DNA from: Halofilum ochraceum | GTDB taxonomy: Bacteria; Pseudomonadota; Gammaproteobacteria; XJ16; Halofilaceae | Direction: 5' to 3' | Assembly (NCBI RefSeq): GCF_001614315.2 | Contig: NZ_LVEG02000001.1 | Span: 248,001 to 312,000 of the forward strand | DNA length: 64,000 nucleotides | In this document: positions 26,874-37,194 of the stretch, one piece after another | Layout of the letters: each line of letters opens with the position of its first letter | How positions within the stretch are numbered: the first letter of the stretch is position 1 | Notes under the pieces: generated by a model | Told to the model about the DNA's origin: nothing | What the model saw: the letters and a program-made list of their open reading frames with translations, nothing else | Database searches by the model: none | Position numbers and translations under genes: made by a program

Positions 26874-27755
26874 ATGTCCACGTCCCCGCCCTCCGAATCC
26901 ACCCATGGAATCCTGTATGTCGTCGCCACGCCGATCGGCAATCTGGCCGACCTGAGCGAGCGCGCCAGGACCTTACTGGCGACCGCGGATGTCATCGCGG
27001 CAGAGGATACCCGGCACACGGGGCGTCTGCTGGCCACCTTTGATAGCCGGGCCGAGCTCGTGTCACTGCATGAGCACAACGAGCAGGCGCGGGTTCCGAG
27101 CCTCGTCGCCCGCCTACAGGCGGGTGCGTCGATCGCGCTGGTCAGCGACGCGGGTACACCCGGTGTCAGCGATCCAGGTTATCGCTTTGTGGTGGCTGCG
27201 CATGAGGCGGATTGCCGCGTGGTACCGATCCCCGGGGCCTCGGCGGTAATCGCGGCATTGTCGGCCGCCGGCCAGCCGACCGATCGGTTCGTGTTCGAGG
27301 GGTTCCTGCCGTCCCGCGCGAGTGCGCGTCGGGAGCGACTGAAGACGCTCGCGCGCGAGGAGCGGACCCTCGTGCTGTACGAGTCCTCGCATCGAATCGG
27401 GGCGGCGCTGGCGGATCTGTCGGCGGTATTCGGGGCGCAGCGGCCGGCGACCCTGGCGCGGGAGCTCACGAAAGCCTACGAAACGGTGTATCGGGCCACA
27501 CTGGGCGATCTGGCGGCATGGGTCGATGCCGATCCGAATCAGCGCCGTGGCGAAATCGCCCTCGTGGTCGCGGGGGCCAGCGAGGCGCCGGCCGGGTCCG
27601 CCGGCATCACGCTTGCGGATGCACTGGATGCCCTCCTGCCGGAATTGCCGCCGGCGCGAGCGGCGGCGGTGGCCGCCCGCCTGACCGGAATCAAGCGTCG
27701 CGATGCGTACCGGGCGGCGTTGGCCCACCAAAGCGGGGGCGATGAGGGCGATTGA
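26874..27755 (+). CDS. rsmI: 16S rRNA (cytidine1402-2'-O)-methyltransferase RsmI
   Basis: A 293-residue enzyme of the tetrapyrrole-methylase fold that 2'-O-methylates C1402 at the decoding centre of 16S r[23 protein letters not shown] at about residues 12-31 and [11 protein letters not shown] near 43 are its signatures; [13 protein letters not shown] near 99 and [16 protein letters not shown] near 121 form the SAM site. The true start is at 26874; the very long frame upstream is opposite lpoA and not coding. It is divergent from lpoA and upstream of rnpB, as in many gammaproteobacteria. Confidence 0.95.
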   Translation: MSTSPPSESTHGILYVVATPIGNLADLSERARTLLATADVIAAEDTRHTGRLLATFDSRAELVSLHEHNEQARVPSLVARLQAGASIALVSDAGTPGVSDPGYRFVVAAHEADCRVVPIPGASAVIAALSAAGQPTDRFVFEGFLPSRASARRERLKTLAREERTLVLYESSHRIGAALADLSAVFGAQRPATLARELTKAYETVYRATLGDLAAWVDADPNQRRGEIALVVAGASEAPAGSAGITLADALDALLPELPPARAAAVAARLTGIKRRDAYRAALAHQSGGDEGD

Positions 27756-27809
27756 AGGCGTCGGGTCCACGATCCCCCACGCGTCGCCCCACTTTGTACC
27801 ACCCGAAAC

Positions 27810-27825
27810 CGTACGGGCCCGTACG
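27810..27825. promoter_or_regulatory. 16-bp perfect palindrome between rsmI and rnpB
   Basis: CGTACGGGCCCGTACG is self-complementary over all 16 bases and lies about 90 bases upstream of the rnpB start. It could be a binding site or part of an rsmI 3' hairpin (no loop space, so a DNA site is favoured). Confidence 0.4.
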
Positions 27826-27887
27826 CGTCGCCGCGCGATCGGGGCGCTAGCGGGCCGTGCCTCTGGCGTAGGGTCGCCCGAACGCAG

Positions 27888-27893
27888 TATATT
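27888..27893 (+). promoter_or_regulatory. -10 box of the rnpB promoter
   Basis: TATATT followed by seven bases (discriminator CATCCCC) and then the first base of the RNase P RNA at 27901. The GC-rich discriminator is typical of stable-RNA promoters; the -35 is poor (TGGCGT). Confidence 0.5.
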
Positions 27894-27900
27894 CATCCCC

Positions 27901-28242
<342 letters not shown>

Positions 28243-28259
28243 TTTTTCGGATCGATCAG

Positions 28260-28292
28260 GCGGCGGCATTCCCTCGGGATGCCGCCGCTTTC
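28260..28292 (+). terminator. Intrinsic terminator after rnpB
   Basis: GCGGCGGCAT (28260-28269) and ATGCCGCCGC (28279-28288) make a perfect 10-bp stem with a 9-base loop, followed by TTTC. A short T-run (TCTTTTTC, 28241-28248) also follows helix P1 of the RNA. Confidence 0.75.
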
Positions 28293-28419
28293 ATGTCGGG
28301 CATCAGGTTGCGTTCGCAACTTCATGATTCCTTGGGCGCAACTGCCGGTCCACTCCCACCGTATTTCGTAAGTCCCTGTCGCTGCTGGACTTTCGGTATT
28401 CCACAAAGTCGGTTTCAGC

Positions 28420-28449
28420 TTGACAGGTGGTTTTGGCGCTACCTATAGT
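28420..28449 (+). promoter_or_regulatory. Main dcw (mraZ) promoter
   Basis: TTGACA (28420-28425, perfect -35) and TATAGT (28444-28449, five of six) with an 18-base spacer, just upstream of the MraZ boxes. It should drive the dcw cluster from mraZ onward. Confidence 0.75.
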
Positions 28450-28458
28450 GTCTTCTAG

Positions 28459-28493
28459 TGGGGAATAGTGGGTAATCGTGGTTCCCCGTGGCG
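28459..28493 (+). promoter_or_regulatory. MraZ operator: four GTGG boxes at 10-bp spacing
   Basis: GTGGG at 28459 and 28469, GTGGT at 28479 and GTGGC at 28489 repeat at exactly one helical turn. MraZ is known to bind TGGGN direct repeats separated by 5 bases upstream of its own gene and to repress the dcw promoter. The first two boxes are canonical and the last two degenerate. They lie between the -10 and the mraZ start, so binding would block transcription initiation or clearance. Confidence 0.8.
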
Positions 28494-28503
28494 AGGACCG
28501 ACA

Positions 28504-28962
28504 GTGTTTCGAGGCGTCACCAATCTCAGTCTGGATACCAAGGGCCGCATGGCGGTCCCTGCGCGCTATCGCGAGCGCCTCCAGGCCGAGTCGGATGGTC
28601 GCGTCGTCATCACGGTGGACCGTGACGGCTGCCTGCTGCTGTACCCGATGCGCGAATGGGAGGCGATCGAGCGCGAACTCGTGCGCCTGCCCAGTCTCAA
28701 CAAGCAGGCCCGGCGCCTGCAGCGCCTGTTGATCGGCCACGCGACGGAATGCGAATTCGACGGTCAGGGCCGGATTCTCGTGCCGGGGCCGCTGCGCGAG
28801 TTCGCCGGCATCGATCGGCGGGTCGTGTTGATCGGTCAGGGCAACAAATTCGAGCTCTGGGACGAGCAGACCTGGAATGAGCGTCGCGCGGCCTGGCTGG
28901 CCGCCGACGATGACGAGGAGGGGCTCGAGCTGCCGGAAGCGCTCGAGTCCCTGTCGATCTGA
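28504..28962 (+). CDS. mraZ: Transcriptional regulator MraZ
   Basis: A 152-residue AbrB-fold regulator forming a ring that represses its own dcw promoter. Two SpoVT/AbrB-like repeats: [20 protein letters not shown] at about residues 5-24 and [20 protein letters not shown] near 82-101. GTG at 28504 is chosen over ATG at 28468 because the sequence VFRGVTNLS is the conserved start and GAGG lies upstream. The earlier codon would fall inside the operator boxes. Acidic C-terminal tail. Confidence 0.95.
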   Translation: MFRGVTNLSLDTKGRMAVPARYRERLQAESDGRVVITVDRDGCLLLYPMREWEAIERELVRLPSLNKQARRLQRLLIGHATECEFDGQGRILVPGPLREFAGIDRRVVLIGQGNKFELWDEQTWNERRAAWLAADDDEEGLELPEALESLSI

Positions 28963-28966
28963 CCGG

Positions 28967-29920
28967 GTGGCGGAGCCATCCGATCACCGGCCGGTACTCC
29001 TGGAGGAAGTACTGACCGGGTTGGCGATACGTCCGGAAGGGGCGTACGTCGACGCGACGTTCGGACGCGGCGGTCATGCCGCCGCGATCCTCGAGCGCCT
29101 CGGCAGGGAGGGTCGATTGCTGGCGGTGGATCGCGATCCGGATGCGGTCACCGCCGCCGCGGACCGATTCGGTGATGATCCGCGGTTTCGGGTAGCGCAG
29201 GGAGATTTCGCCATGCTGCGCGCGATCGCAGGCAACAATGCGCCGGCCAACGGCTACGACGGGATCCTGCTGGATCTGGGCGTGTCGTCTCCGCAACTGG
29301 ACCGGCCCGAGCGGGGGTTCAGTTTCCGCCACGACGGTCCACTCGACATGCGCATGGACACGACCGCCGGTGAAACGGCGGCCGAGTGGCTGGCCCGGGT
29401 AGAGGTGGGCGAGCTTGAGCAGATCATCCGGACGCTCGGTGAAGAACGGTTCGCGCGCCGGATCGCGCGGGCGATCGAGGCCGCCCGGGTTGAACAGCCG
29501 ATCGAGACCACTGCCCGGCTCGCCGCGATTGTCGATGCGGCCGTGCCGCGCCGGGAGCGTGACAAGCACCCGGCTACCCGAACCTTCCAGGCCATCCGCA
29601 TGGCCGTCAATGCCGAGCTCGAAGCGCTCGACGCGGCCCTCGAGGCGGCGCCGGACCTGCTGGCCCCTGGCGGGCGGCTCGCCGTGATCAGTTTCCACTC
29701 ACTCGAGGATCGCCGGGTGAAACGCTTCATCCGCTCGGCCGCGGGCGAGCGGCCGGCGGCTGTGCGCGATAGCCGCGGTCGCCTGCCGCCGATCGAGACC
29801 GAACGGCCGGAAGTGCGGCTGCGCCCGGTCGGGAAGCCGGTCACACCCGGGGATGAGGAAGCTCGGCGCAATCCGCGCGCTCGGAGCGCCCGCCTGCGAA
29901 TCGCGGAGCGGCCGGCATGA
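28967..29920 (+). CDS. rsmH: 16S rRNA (cytosine1402-N4)-methyltransferase RsmH
   Basis: RsmH/MraW (317 residues) N4-methylates the same C1402 that RsmI, encoded 1.2 kb upstream, methylates on the ribose. The opening [15 protein letters not shown], the SAM motif [17 protein letters not shown] near residue 29 and the [14 protein letters not shown] block near 102 are diagnostic; [15 protein letters not shown] lies near 244. GTG at 28967 is 4 bases after the mraZ stop. It overlaps ftsL by 4 bases (ATGA). Confidence 0.95.
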   Translation: MAEPSDHRPVLLEEVLTGLAIRPEGAYVDATFGRGGHAAAILERLGREGRLLAVDRDPDAVTAAADRFGDDPRFRVAQGDFAMLRAIAGNNAPANGYDGILLDLGVSSPQLDRPERGFSFRHDGPLDMRMDTTAGETAAEWLARVEVGELEQIIRTLGEERFARRIARAIEAARVEQPIETTARLAAIVDAAVPRRERDKHPATRTFQAIRMAVNAELEALDAALEAAPDLLAPGGRLAVISFHSLEDRRVKRFIRSAAGERPAAVRDSRGRLPPIETERPEVRLRPVGKPVTPGDEEARRNPRARSARLRIAERPA

Positions 29921-30189
29921 ACGGCCAACACGCCATCGCGCTGGGGCTGACGCTGGGCGTGACGGCGAGCGCGCTCGCCGTCGTCTACAGCCAGCATCAG
30001 TCGCGCGCGCTGTTCGTGGAACTGCAGCGCCTCGAGCAGGAGCAGGCGGAACTGGATACCCAGTGGGGGCGGCTCGAGCTGGAGCAGAGCACCTGGGCGA
30101 CACACGGGCGCATCGAGCGCCTGGCGCGGGAGCAGCTCGGTATGCGGCTGCCCGATTTTGAGCGCGAGGAGATCGTGGTTCTGCAATGA
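29917..30189 (+). CDS. ftsL: Cell division protein FtsL
   Basis: A 90-residue single-pass bitopic protein of the FtsQLB complex. A short cytoplasmic start is followed by a membrane helix ([20 protein letters not shown], about residues 6-25), then a leucine-zipper-like coiled coil rich in Glu and Leu ([20 protein letters not shown]) and the C-terminal [13 protein letters not shown]. Overlaps rsmH and ftsI by ATGA, its standard location. Confidence 0.92.
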   Translation: MNGQHAIALGLTLGVTASALAVVYSQHQSRALFVELQRLEQEQAELDTQWGRLELEQSTWATHGRIERLAREQLGMRLPDFEREEIVVLQ

Positions 30190-31901
30190 AACGCACAGCG
30201 GCCAATACGGCATCCAACTGGCGGCGCCACGTCGTCACGGCTGCCTGTGTGCTCGCCGGTGTCGTGCTGGTCATCCGGGCGTTCGATCTGCAGGTCGTGC
30301 GCCGGGATTTCCTGCAGGGACAGGGCGACGTGCGCCATGTGCGTACGGTCCCGGTTCCCGCCCACCGCGGGATGCTGGTCGACCGCAACGGCGAGCCGCT
30401 CGCCATCAGCACGCCGGTGTGGTCGGTGTGGGCCGACCCGGCGCCCTTGTTGGAGCACCGCGACCGCTGGGGGGCGCTGGCGACCGCCCTGGATATGCCG
30501 GTACAGGTACTCGCCGAGCGGGTCGGCGCGAGGGCCGACCGCGAATTCGTCTGGCTGCGGCGCCACATGCGCCCCGAGCGGGCGGAAGCGGTCGCCGAAC
30601 TCGACGTGCCTGGCGTAGGGCGCCGCCGCGAGTATGAACGCTACTACCCGACCGGCGAGGTTTCCGGACATGTGCTCGGTTTCACAGACGTGGATGATCG
30701 TGGCCAGGAAGGTCTCGAACTGGCGTACGATGACTGGCTGTCCGGCCGCCCGGGTCGTAAACGCGTCGTCCAGGATCGGCTCGGCCATGTGATCGAGGAC
30801 CTTGAACTCCTGCGCCCCGCCGAACACGGCCGGGATCTGCGGGTCAGTCTCGATCGCCGCCTGCAGTATCTCGCGTACCGTGAACTCAAAGCGGCGGTCT
30901 CCCGTTCCGGCGCCAAGGCCGGCTCACTCGTGATGCTCGACGTCCACACCGGTGAAGTGCTGGCGATGGTCAACCAGCCCGCGTTCAATCCCAATCCTTC
31001 CGGTGACCGGTCGGGCGCCAGTGTGCGGAACCGGGCCGTTACCGACGTGTTCGAGCCCGGCTCGACCATGAAGGCCCTGACCATCGCCGCCGCCCTCGAG
31101 ACTGGCCGGTTCGATCCTGACACCCGTATCCAGACCGCGCCGGGGACTCTGCGCGTCAGCGGCCACAGCATCTCCGACTACAAAAACCTCGGCGAGCTCG
31201 ATGTCAGTGGCGTGATCCGCATGTCGAGCAACGTCGGTGCGACCCGCATCGCCATGTCCCTCGAGCCCGAGACGCTGTGGCGCACCTACGCGCGGTTCGG
31301 GCTGGGCACGGATACCGGCAGCGGCTTTCCCGGTGAGGCGAGCGGCAAGCTGATGCCGGCCCGATCATGGGGGCCGGTGGAGCAGGCGACGATGTCGTTC
31401 GGCTACGGTCTGTCGGTAACGCCGTTACAGTTGACGCGGGCGTACGCGGCGATCGCCGCCGATGGGGTGCTCCCGCCGGTCCATTTCCGGGCCGTGCCGG
31501 GTCGCGACGCCGTTGCCGACGAACGCCGGCGCGTGCTGAGTCCGCAGACGGCGCGCGAACTCCAGGGCATGCTGCAGTCCGTCGTCGATGCCGGTACCGG
31601 GCAACGCGCGTCGATCTCCGGTTACCGCGTCGCGGGCAAGACCGGGACCGTTCACAAGGTGTCCGCCGACGGCTACGCCCGCGATCGCTATCGCGCCCTG
31701 TTCGCCGGTTTCGCGCCGGCAAGCGATCCGCGCCTGGCGGCCGTGGTCGTGCTCGACGAGCCCCAGGGCGAGAAGCACTACGGTGGCCAGGTCGCGGCAC
31801 CGGTATTCGGCCAGGTGATGGCCGGGGCGTTGCGGCTTCTCGATATCCACCCGGATGGCGGCGCCAGCCCCATGCTCGCGCGGCGTGGAGGCGACTCATG
31901 A
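30186..31901 (+). CDS. ftsI: Septal peptidoglycan transpeptidase FtsI (PBP3)
   Basis: Class B penicillin-binding protein (571 residues) that cross-links septal wall with FtsW. One N-terminal membrane helix at about residues 16-36, the pedestal domain, then the transpeptidase with all three active-site motifs: S293-T-M-K296, S347-S-N349 and K485-T-G-T488. Its start overlaps ftsL (ATGA) and its stop overlaps murE. No changes at the active site that would suggest altered beta-lactam binding are visible by eye. Confidence 0.97.
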   Translation: MKRTAANTASNWRRHVVTAACVLAGVVLVIRAFDLQVVRRDFLQGQGDVRHVRTVPVPAHRGMLVDRNGEPLAISTPVWSVWADPAPLLEHRDRWGALATALDMPVQVLAERVGARADREFVWLRRHMRPERAEAVAELDVPGVGRRREYERYYPTGEVSGHVLGFTDVDDRGQEGLELAYDDWLSGRPGRKRVVQDRLGHVIEDLELLRPAEHGRDLRVSLDRRLQYLAYRELKAAVSRSGAKAGSLVMLDVHTGEVLAMVNQPAFNPNPSGDRSGASVRNRAVTDVFEPGSTMKALTIAAALETGRFDPDTRIQTAPGTLRVSGHSISDYKNLGELDVSGVIRMSSNVGATRIAMSLEPETLWRTYARFGLGTDTGSGFPGEASGKLMPARSWGPVEQATMSFGYGLSVTPLQLTRAYAAIAADGVLPPVHFRAVPGRDAVADERRRVLSPQTARELQGMLQSVVDAGTGQRASISGYRVAGKTGTVHKVSADGYARDRYRALFAGFAPASDPRLAAVVVLDEPQGEKHYGGQVAAPVFGQVMAGALRLLDIHPDGGASPMLARRGGDS

Positions 31902-33421
31902 TGGCCGCCGCTCTCGCCACCGATCCGCGCGCCCTGACGGCGCTTTGCGCCGGTCTGACCGGAGGTGCGGGCATCGCCGACACCACGGTCACCGATCTGA
32001 CCCTGGACAGCAGGCGCGTCACGCCGGGTGCCGGTTTTGTCGCGCTGGCCGGCACGCGGACGCATGGGCTCGATTTCCTCGACGCGGCATTGCGCGCGGG
32101 GGCGGGCGCCGTGTTGTTCGACGCCGATGACCCGCGCTGGACCGATGCGTCTGCTGAGCGCTGCCGGACCGCGGGCGTCCCGGCGGTCGGCGTCTCGGCG
32201 CTCGCGCGGCAACTCGGGACGATCGCGGCCCGCTTCTGGCTGGAGCCGGCCGAAGCGCTGGAGGCGGTGATCGCGGTCACCGGCACCGATGGCAAGACCT
32301 CGGTGTCGCATTTCATCGCGGCCATGCTCGATGAACCCGATGCGCCTGCAGCCGTGCTCGGAACACTCGGTCGCGGGCGCAGTGGCCAGACCACGGACGC
32401 CGGGCTGACGACGCCCGACGCCATCGGCGTGCAGGCTGCACTGGCCGCACTCGTCGACGACGGCGCGCGCCGAGTGGCACTGGAAGCGTCCTCACACGGA
32501 CTGGCCCAGTATCGCCTCGACGGGACCCGCATCGATGTGGCCGTGCTGACCCAACTGGGCCGCGATCATCTGGATTATCACGCCGACGAAGCGGCCTATG
32601 CCGCCGCGAAGGCGCGCCTGTTCGCGTGGCCGGGCCTCAAGGCCGCGGTCCTCAACGGCGATGACCGCTTCGGTCGGGCGCTCCGCGAGGATCTCGATCC
32701 CTCGGTGCGCGCGGTTACGTGGGGGCGCTCGCGCGGTGATGTGTACGTGAACAACGTGGTCGCGGAGCCGGGAGGGCTGCGCTTTGAACTGGTGCTGGCG
32801 GACACGGTGGTCCCCGTCAGCGTGCCGCTGATCGGCGGTTTCAATATCGACAACGTGCTGGCCGCGTGCGGGGCGCTGGTGGCCCTTGGTTACGGTCCCG
32901 ATGAGATCGCGCGCCGGCTCCGGCAGGTGCAGCCGGTCGCCGGTCGCATGGAGGCGTTCCAGACGGCCGGACGCGCCACCGTAGTGGTCGATTATGCGCA
33001 CAACGCCGGTTCCCTGGCGGCGGCGCTGGCGGCCTTGCGTGAGCATTTCAGTGGTCGAATCTGGTGCATCTTCGGCGCCGGTGGCGACCGCGACAAGGGC
33101 AAACGGCCGCTCATGGCGGCTGCCGCGGCCGCTGGCGCCGATCGGATCGTCGTCACGGACGACAACCCGCGCCATGAGGATCCGGACGCGATTGTCGCCG
33201 AGATCCTCGCCGGGCTGCCCGCCGATCAGGCCGTGACCGTAGAGCGTGACCGCGAGCGTGCGCTGGCGTTGGCGCTGCGCGAGGCCGATCCCGCGGATGT
33301 GATCCTGCTTGCCGGCAAGGGCCATGAGTCGGTCCAGATCCGGGGCGACGAAACGCTCGCCTGGAGCGACCGCGAGGCCGCACGGCGTCAACTCGGTCTG
33401 ACCGGCGGGGTGGTTTCATGA
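31898..33421 (+). CDS. murE: UDP-MurNAc-tripeptide synthetase MurE (meso-DAP adding)
   Basis: ATP-dependent ligase (507 residues) that adds the third stem residue to UDP-MurNAc-L-Ala-D-Glu. The P-loop TGTDGKTS is at 128-135; the late motif DDNPRHE contains DNPR, the known meso-diaminopimelate specificity signature, so the wall is Gram-negative type. Two adjacent ATG codons at 31898 and 31901 are possible starts after GGAG; the first overlaps the ftsI stop. The long upstream frame is inside ftsI and rejected. Confidence 0.96.
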   Translation: MMAAALATDPRALTALCAGLTGGAGIADTTVTDLTLDSRRVTPGAGFVALAGTRTHGLDFLDAALRAGAGAVLFDADDPRWTDASAERCRTAGVPAVGVSALARQLGTIAARFWLEPAEALEAVIAVTGTDGKTSVSHFIAAMLDEPDAPAAVLGTLGRGRSGQTTDAGLTTPDAIGVQAALAALVDDGARRVALEASSHGLAQYRLDGTRIDVAVLTQLGRDHLDYHADEAAYAAAKARLFAWPGLKAAVLNGDDRFGRALREDLDPSVRAVTWGRSRGDVYVNNVVAEPGGLRFELVLADTVVPVSVPLIGGFNIDNVLAACGALVALGYGPDEIARRLRQVQPVAGRMEAFQTAGRATVVVDYAHNAGSLAAALAALREHFSGRIWCIFGAGGDRDKGKRPLMAAAAAAGADRIVVTDDNPRHEDPDAIVAEILAGLPADQAVTVERDRERALALALREADPADVILLAGKGHESVQIRGDETLAWSDREAARRQLGLTGGVVS

Positions 33422-34773
33422 TCGCCGCGGATCTGGGCAAAGTGGCCGAGTGGATCGGCGGGCGGCTCACGCGAGGGGCCGCCCGTGCCGCATTCCGGGG
33501 GATATCCACCGACAGCCGTTCGCTTGAGCCGGGCAATCTCTTCGTGGCCCTGTCGGGGCCGCGATTCGACGGCCGCGAGTTCCTCGACGATGCGATCGCA
33601 CGCGGCGCTTCGGCGGCGATCATCGAACGCGATCCGCCGGACGATTTCCCTTGCCTCGTGGTGGACGACGCGCGCCGGGCGCTGGGACAGCTTGGCCATG
33701 CCTGGCGCACGCGCTTCGGGGCCCCCGTGATCGCCCTTACCGGGAGCAACGGCAAGACCACGGTCAAGGAGTGCATCGCGGCGATCCTGCGTCAGCGTGG
33801 TGAAGCCTTCGCGACGCGCGGCAATCTGAATAACGATATCGGCGTGCCCATCATGCTCTGCGAACTGGACGCCTCGCAGGGCGCCGCCGTGTTCGAGATG
33901 GGGGCGAACCATCCCGGTGAGATCGATTATCTGACCCGTTTGGTGGTGCCGGATGTCGGTCTGGTGACCAACGCAGCGGCCGCCCACCTCGAGGGTTTCG
34001 GATCGATCGAGGGCGTGGCCCATGCCAAGGGCGAACTCTTCAAGGCGTTGCCGGAGCATGCGATCGCCGTCATCGCGGCGGATGAGCCGTGGGTGGATCT
34101 CTGGCGCGGTTTCGCCGGTGAGCGCCGCCGTCTGACTTTTGGCCGTGCCGCGGACGCGGACGTCCGGATCGTGAACGAGGACCCGTTCGAACTCGCCATC
34201 GGCGACCGCGTCGAGCGGATCGAGTGTCCGTTGCCGGGCGCCCACAACCGGACGAATGCCGCGGCGGCAGCCGCCGCCGCGCACGCGGCCGGCATCGATA
34301 CCGATGCCATCGTGGCCGGACTGGCCGCGGTGGCGGCGATCGGCGGCCGTCTGCGCCGGTGCACCGGCCCGCGCGGGAGCACGCTCTTCGACGACAGCTA
34401 CAACGCCAATCCGGGCTCCTTCGCCGCGGCTTTCGCGGTGCTTGCGGAGGCCGCCCCGCGGCGCTGGGCCGTGGTTGGCGAGATGGGCGAACTCGGCGAC
34501 GAGACCGAGTCGGCCCACCGCACGCTCGGCCAGCGGGCCCGGGCGGCCGGGATCGAACGGCTCTGGGCTTTCGGGCCGAGCCGGGAAGTGACCTGTCAGG
34601 CCTTCGGGTCCGGGGCCGAGCCGGTCGACGACCTCGATACGCTGGCGGCCTCGTTGCGGGAAATGCTGGATGCCGACACCGCGCTGCTGGTGAAAGGCTC
34701 GCGCAGCAATCGCCTCGAACGCCTCGTCGCCGCGCTCGGCGAAGGGGCGGAGGAGGGCAGTCATGCTGTATGA
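33418..34773 (+). CDS. murF: UDP-MurNAc-tripeptide-D-alanyl-D-alanine ligase MurF
   Basis: Adds the D-Ala-D-Ala dipeptide (made by Ddl) to the UDP-MurNAc-tripeptide in the cytoplasm. 451 residues in three domains: N-terminal uridine-binding part with [18 protein letters not shown], the ATPase core with [12 protein letters not shown] near residue 107, and the C-terminal domain with [15 protein letters not shown] near 323. Overlaps murE by ATGA and mraY by 11 bases. Confidence 0.96.
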   Translation: MIAADLGKVAEWIGGRLTRGAARAAFRGISTDSRSLEPGNLFVALSGPRFDGREFLDDAIARGASAAIIERDPPDDFPCLVVDDARRALGQLGHAWRTRFGAPVIALTGSNGKTTVKECIAAILRQRGEAFATRGNLNNDIGVPIMLCELDASQGAAVFEMGANHPGEIDYLTRLVVPDVGLVTNAAAAHLEGFGSIEGVAHAKGELFKALPEHAIAVIAADEPWVDLWRGFAGERRRLTFGRAADADVRIVNEDPFELAIGDRVERIECPLPGAHNRTNAAAAAAAAHAAGIDTDAIVAGLAAVAAIGGRLRRCTGPRGSTLFDDSYNANPGSFAAAFAVLAEAAPRRWAVVGEMGELGDETESAHRTLGQRARAAGIERLWAFGPSREVTCQAFGSGAEPVDDLDTLAASLREMLDADTALLVKGSRSNRLERLVAALGEGAEEGSHAV

Positions 34774-35845
34774 GCTGACCGAGTGGCTGGCGCAGTATCA
34801 CTCCGGCTTCGACGTATTCCGCTATCTCACGCTGCGGGCGATTCTGGGCGTGTTGACCGCACTCGTGCTGGCGCTGCTGGTCGGGCCGCTCGTGATCCGT
34901 TTCCTCACGGTGGCGAAGGTTGGCCAGTACGTGCGCAGCGATGGCCCGCAGACGCATATGACGAAAACCGGTACGCCGACCATGGGCGGCGTACTGATCC
35001 TCGTGTCGATGGCGCTCGGCACGCTGGCCTGGTGTGACCTGGCCAATCATCGCGTCTGGGTCGTGCTGCTGACCACGCTCGCGTTCGGCCTGGTCGGGGG
35101 TATCGACGATTGGCGCAAGCTCCGCTACGGCAACTCGAAGGGGCTGCCGGCGGCGCTCAAATACACCGCCCAGTCAGTAATTGCACTCGCGGTAGCCGTC
35201 TATCTGTATGGGGCGGCCCAGATTCCGGCGGAAACCGAACTGATCGTGCCGTTCTTCAAGGATATCGCCATCCCGATGGGGATCGCGTTCGTCCCGTTCG
35301 TGTATTTCGTCGTCGTGGGCAGCAGCAACGCGGTCAATCTGACGGATGGGCTCGACGGACTGGCGATCCTGCCGACGGTCATGGTCGCCGGCGCGCTCGG
35401 CGTGATCGTGTACGCCGCCGGCCACACCGAATTCTCGGCCTATCTGCAGATCCCCTATGTGCCGGGCGTGGGAGAACTGGTGGTGTTCGCCGGCACGATG
35501 GTCGGCGCCGGGCTCGGGTTCCTCTGGTTCAACACCTATCCCGCCCAGGTGTTCATGGGCGATGTCGGTTCATTGTCGCTTGGCGCCGCGCTCGGCCTGC
35601 TGGCGGTGATCGCGCGCCACGAGCTGGTCCTCGTGATCATGGGCGGCGTATTCGTGGTCGAAACGCTTTCGGTGATCGTCCAGGTGGCCAGCTACAAGCT
35701 GACGGGGCGCCGCGTATTCCGCATGGCGCCGCTGCATCACCACTTTGAACTCAGCGGCTGGCCGGAACCGCGCGTAATCGTGCGCTTCTGGATCGTGACC
35801 GTGATTCTTGTCCTGGTCGGCCTTGCAACGCTGAAGATCCGATGA
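34763..35845 (+). CDS. mraY: Phospho-MurNAc-pentapeptide transferase MraY
   Basis: Inner-membrane enzyme (360 residues, about ten helices) that transfers phospho-MurNAc-pentapeptide to undecaprenyl phosphate to make lipid I. Family landmarks: KTGTPTMGG near residue 72, GGIDDWRKL near 112, [14 protein letters not shown] near 190 with the catalytic Asp residues, and the cytoplasmic [12 protein letters not shown] motif near 327. The 11-bp overlap with murF is the longest in the run. Confidence 0.97.
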   Translation: MLYELTEWLAQYHSGFDVFRYLTLRAILGVLTALVLALLVGPLVIRFLTVAKVGQYVRSDGPQTHMTKTGTPTMGGVLILVSMALGTLAWCDLANHRVWVVLLTTLAFGLVGGIDDWRKLRYGNSKGLPAALKYTAQSVIALAVAVYLYGAAQIPAETELIVPFFKDIAIPMGIAFVPFVYFVVVGSSNAVNLTDGLDGLAILPTVMVAGALGVIVYAAGHTEFSAYLQIPYVPGVGELVVFAGTMVGAGLGFLWFNTYPAQVFMGDVGSLSLGAALGLLAVIARHELVLVIMGGVFVVETLSVIVQVASYKLTGRRVFRMAPLHHHFELSGWPEPRVIVRFWIVTVILVLVGLATLKIR

Positions 35846-37194
35846 CTGCCGCGACCCGCAAACCGGAACCCGTACTGATCGTCGGCCTCGGCGCGACCGG
35901 GCTGTCGTGCGCGCGCTTCTTCGAGCGTGCGGGCGAGCCGTTCGAAGTAGTCGATAATCGCGCGGATCCGCCGGGCCTGGCCGAATTCCAGGCCCGCTGG
36001 CCGGATGTGCGGATCAGTCTCGGGGCGTTCGACAGCCGCCGCTTCGCGCGGGCCCGGCGCATCGTGATGAGCCCGGGGGTGTCGCCGCACGAACCGGCGA
36101 TCGCGGCCGCGGCCCAGGCGGGTGTCGAATGCATCGGCGATATCGAGCTGTTCGCGCGCGCGGCGGACGCGCCGGTGATCGCCATTACGGGCTCGAATGG
36201 CAAGAGCACGGTGACGACGATGGTCGGCACGCTGCTGGAAGCGGCGGGGTACCGGGTCCGGGTGGGCGGCAATCTCGGTCCGCCGGCTCTGGACCTGCTC
36301 GCGGATGGCGCCGAGGCGCCCGACTTCTACGTGCTCGAGCTCTCGAGTTTCCAGCTCGAGACGACGTTCAGTCTGCAGGCCGCGGCGGCGACCGTGCTCA
36401 ATGTCAGCGCCGATCACATGGACCGCTACCGTTCGCTGGCCGAATACGCGGCGGCGAAAGGCCGGATCTATAACGGGAGCCATGCGGCGGTGGTCAACCG
36501 CGACGATCCCGGTGCCGCCCGACTCGCGAGCCGCGTCGCTACCCGGATCGGATTTACGGCCGGTGAGCCGACCGATGACGATTTCGGCGTGATTGAGCGC
36601 CAAGGGGCGCTCTGGCTCGCTCGCGGCAACGCGCCGTTGCTGGAGGCCGGGCGGCTGCCCCTGGCCGGTGCCCATAACCGTGCGAACGCCCTGTCCGCGC
36701 TCGCGCTCGTGACTGCGGTGGGCGTCGACCCGGCCGCCGTGGCGCCGGCACTGGCCGATTTCGAAGGCCTGCCGCATCGCACCCGCCTCGTGGCGGAACT
36801 CGATGGCGTTCGCTGGTACGACGATTCGAAGGGCACCAATGTCGGCGCGACGACGGCGGCCCTTGATGGAATGGATCGCCCGGTGGTCCTGATCGCGGGT
36901 GGCGATGCGAAAGACGCCGATTTTTCACCGCTGCGCGGGGCGGTCGAGCGCCGCGCCCGCGCCGTGATCCTGATCGGCCGTGATGCGCCGTTGCTGGAAT
37001 CGGTGCTGGAAGGCGCCGTGCCGATCGAGCGCGCGGCCGATCTGGACGCCGCCGTCACGCGCGCGGCCGAACTCGCTCGGCCCGGCGACGCGGTCCTGCT
37101 GTCGCCGGCCTGTGCCAGCTTCGACATGTTCCGTGATTACCATGAGCGCGGTGAGGTGTTCGTCGCCGCGGTCCGTAAGCGGGGGGCTGCATGA
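35842..37194 (+). CDS. murD: UDP-MurNAc-L-alanine:D-glutamate ligase MurD
   Basis: Cytoplasmic ligase (450 residues) adding D-Glu to UDP-MurNAc-L-Ala. N-terminal Rossmann part with [17 protein letters not shown]-loop [13 protein letters not shown] at about 114-126, then the central ligase and the C-terminal domain with [17 protein letters not shown] near 327. Overlaps mraY and ftsW by ATGA-type junctions. Confidence 0.96.
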   Translation: MTAATRKPEPVLIVGLGATGLSCARFFERAGEPFEVVDNRADPPGLAEFQARWPDVRISLGAFDSRRFARARRIVMSPGVSPHEPAIAAAAQAGVECIGDIELFARAADAPVIAITGSNGKSTVTTMVGTLLEAAGYRVRVGGNLGPPALDLLADGAEAPDFYVLELSSFQLETTFSLQAAAATVLNVSADHMDRYRSLAEYAAAKGRIYNGSHAAVVNRDDPGAARLASRVATRIGFTAGEPTDDDFGVIERQGALWLARGNAPLLEAGRLPLAGAHNRANALSALALVTAVGVDPAAVAPALADFEGLPHRTRLVAELDGVRWYDDSKGTNVGATTAALDGMDRPVVLIAGGDAKDADFSPLRGAVERRARAVILIGRDAPLLESVLEGAVPIERAADLDAAVTRAAELARPGDAVLLSPACASFDMFRDYHERGEVFVAAVRKRGAA

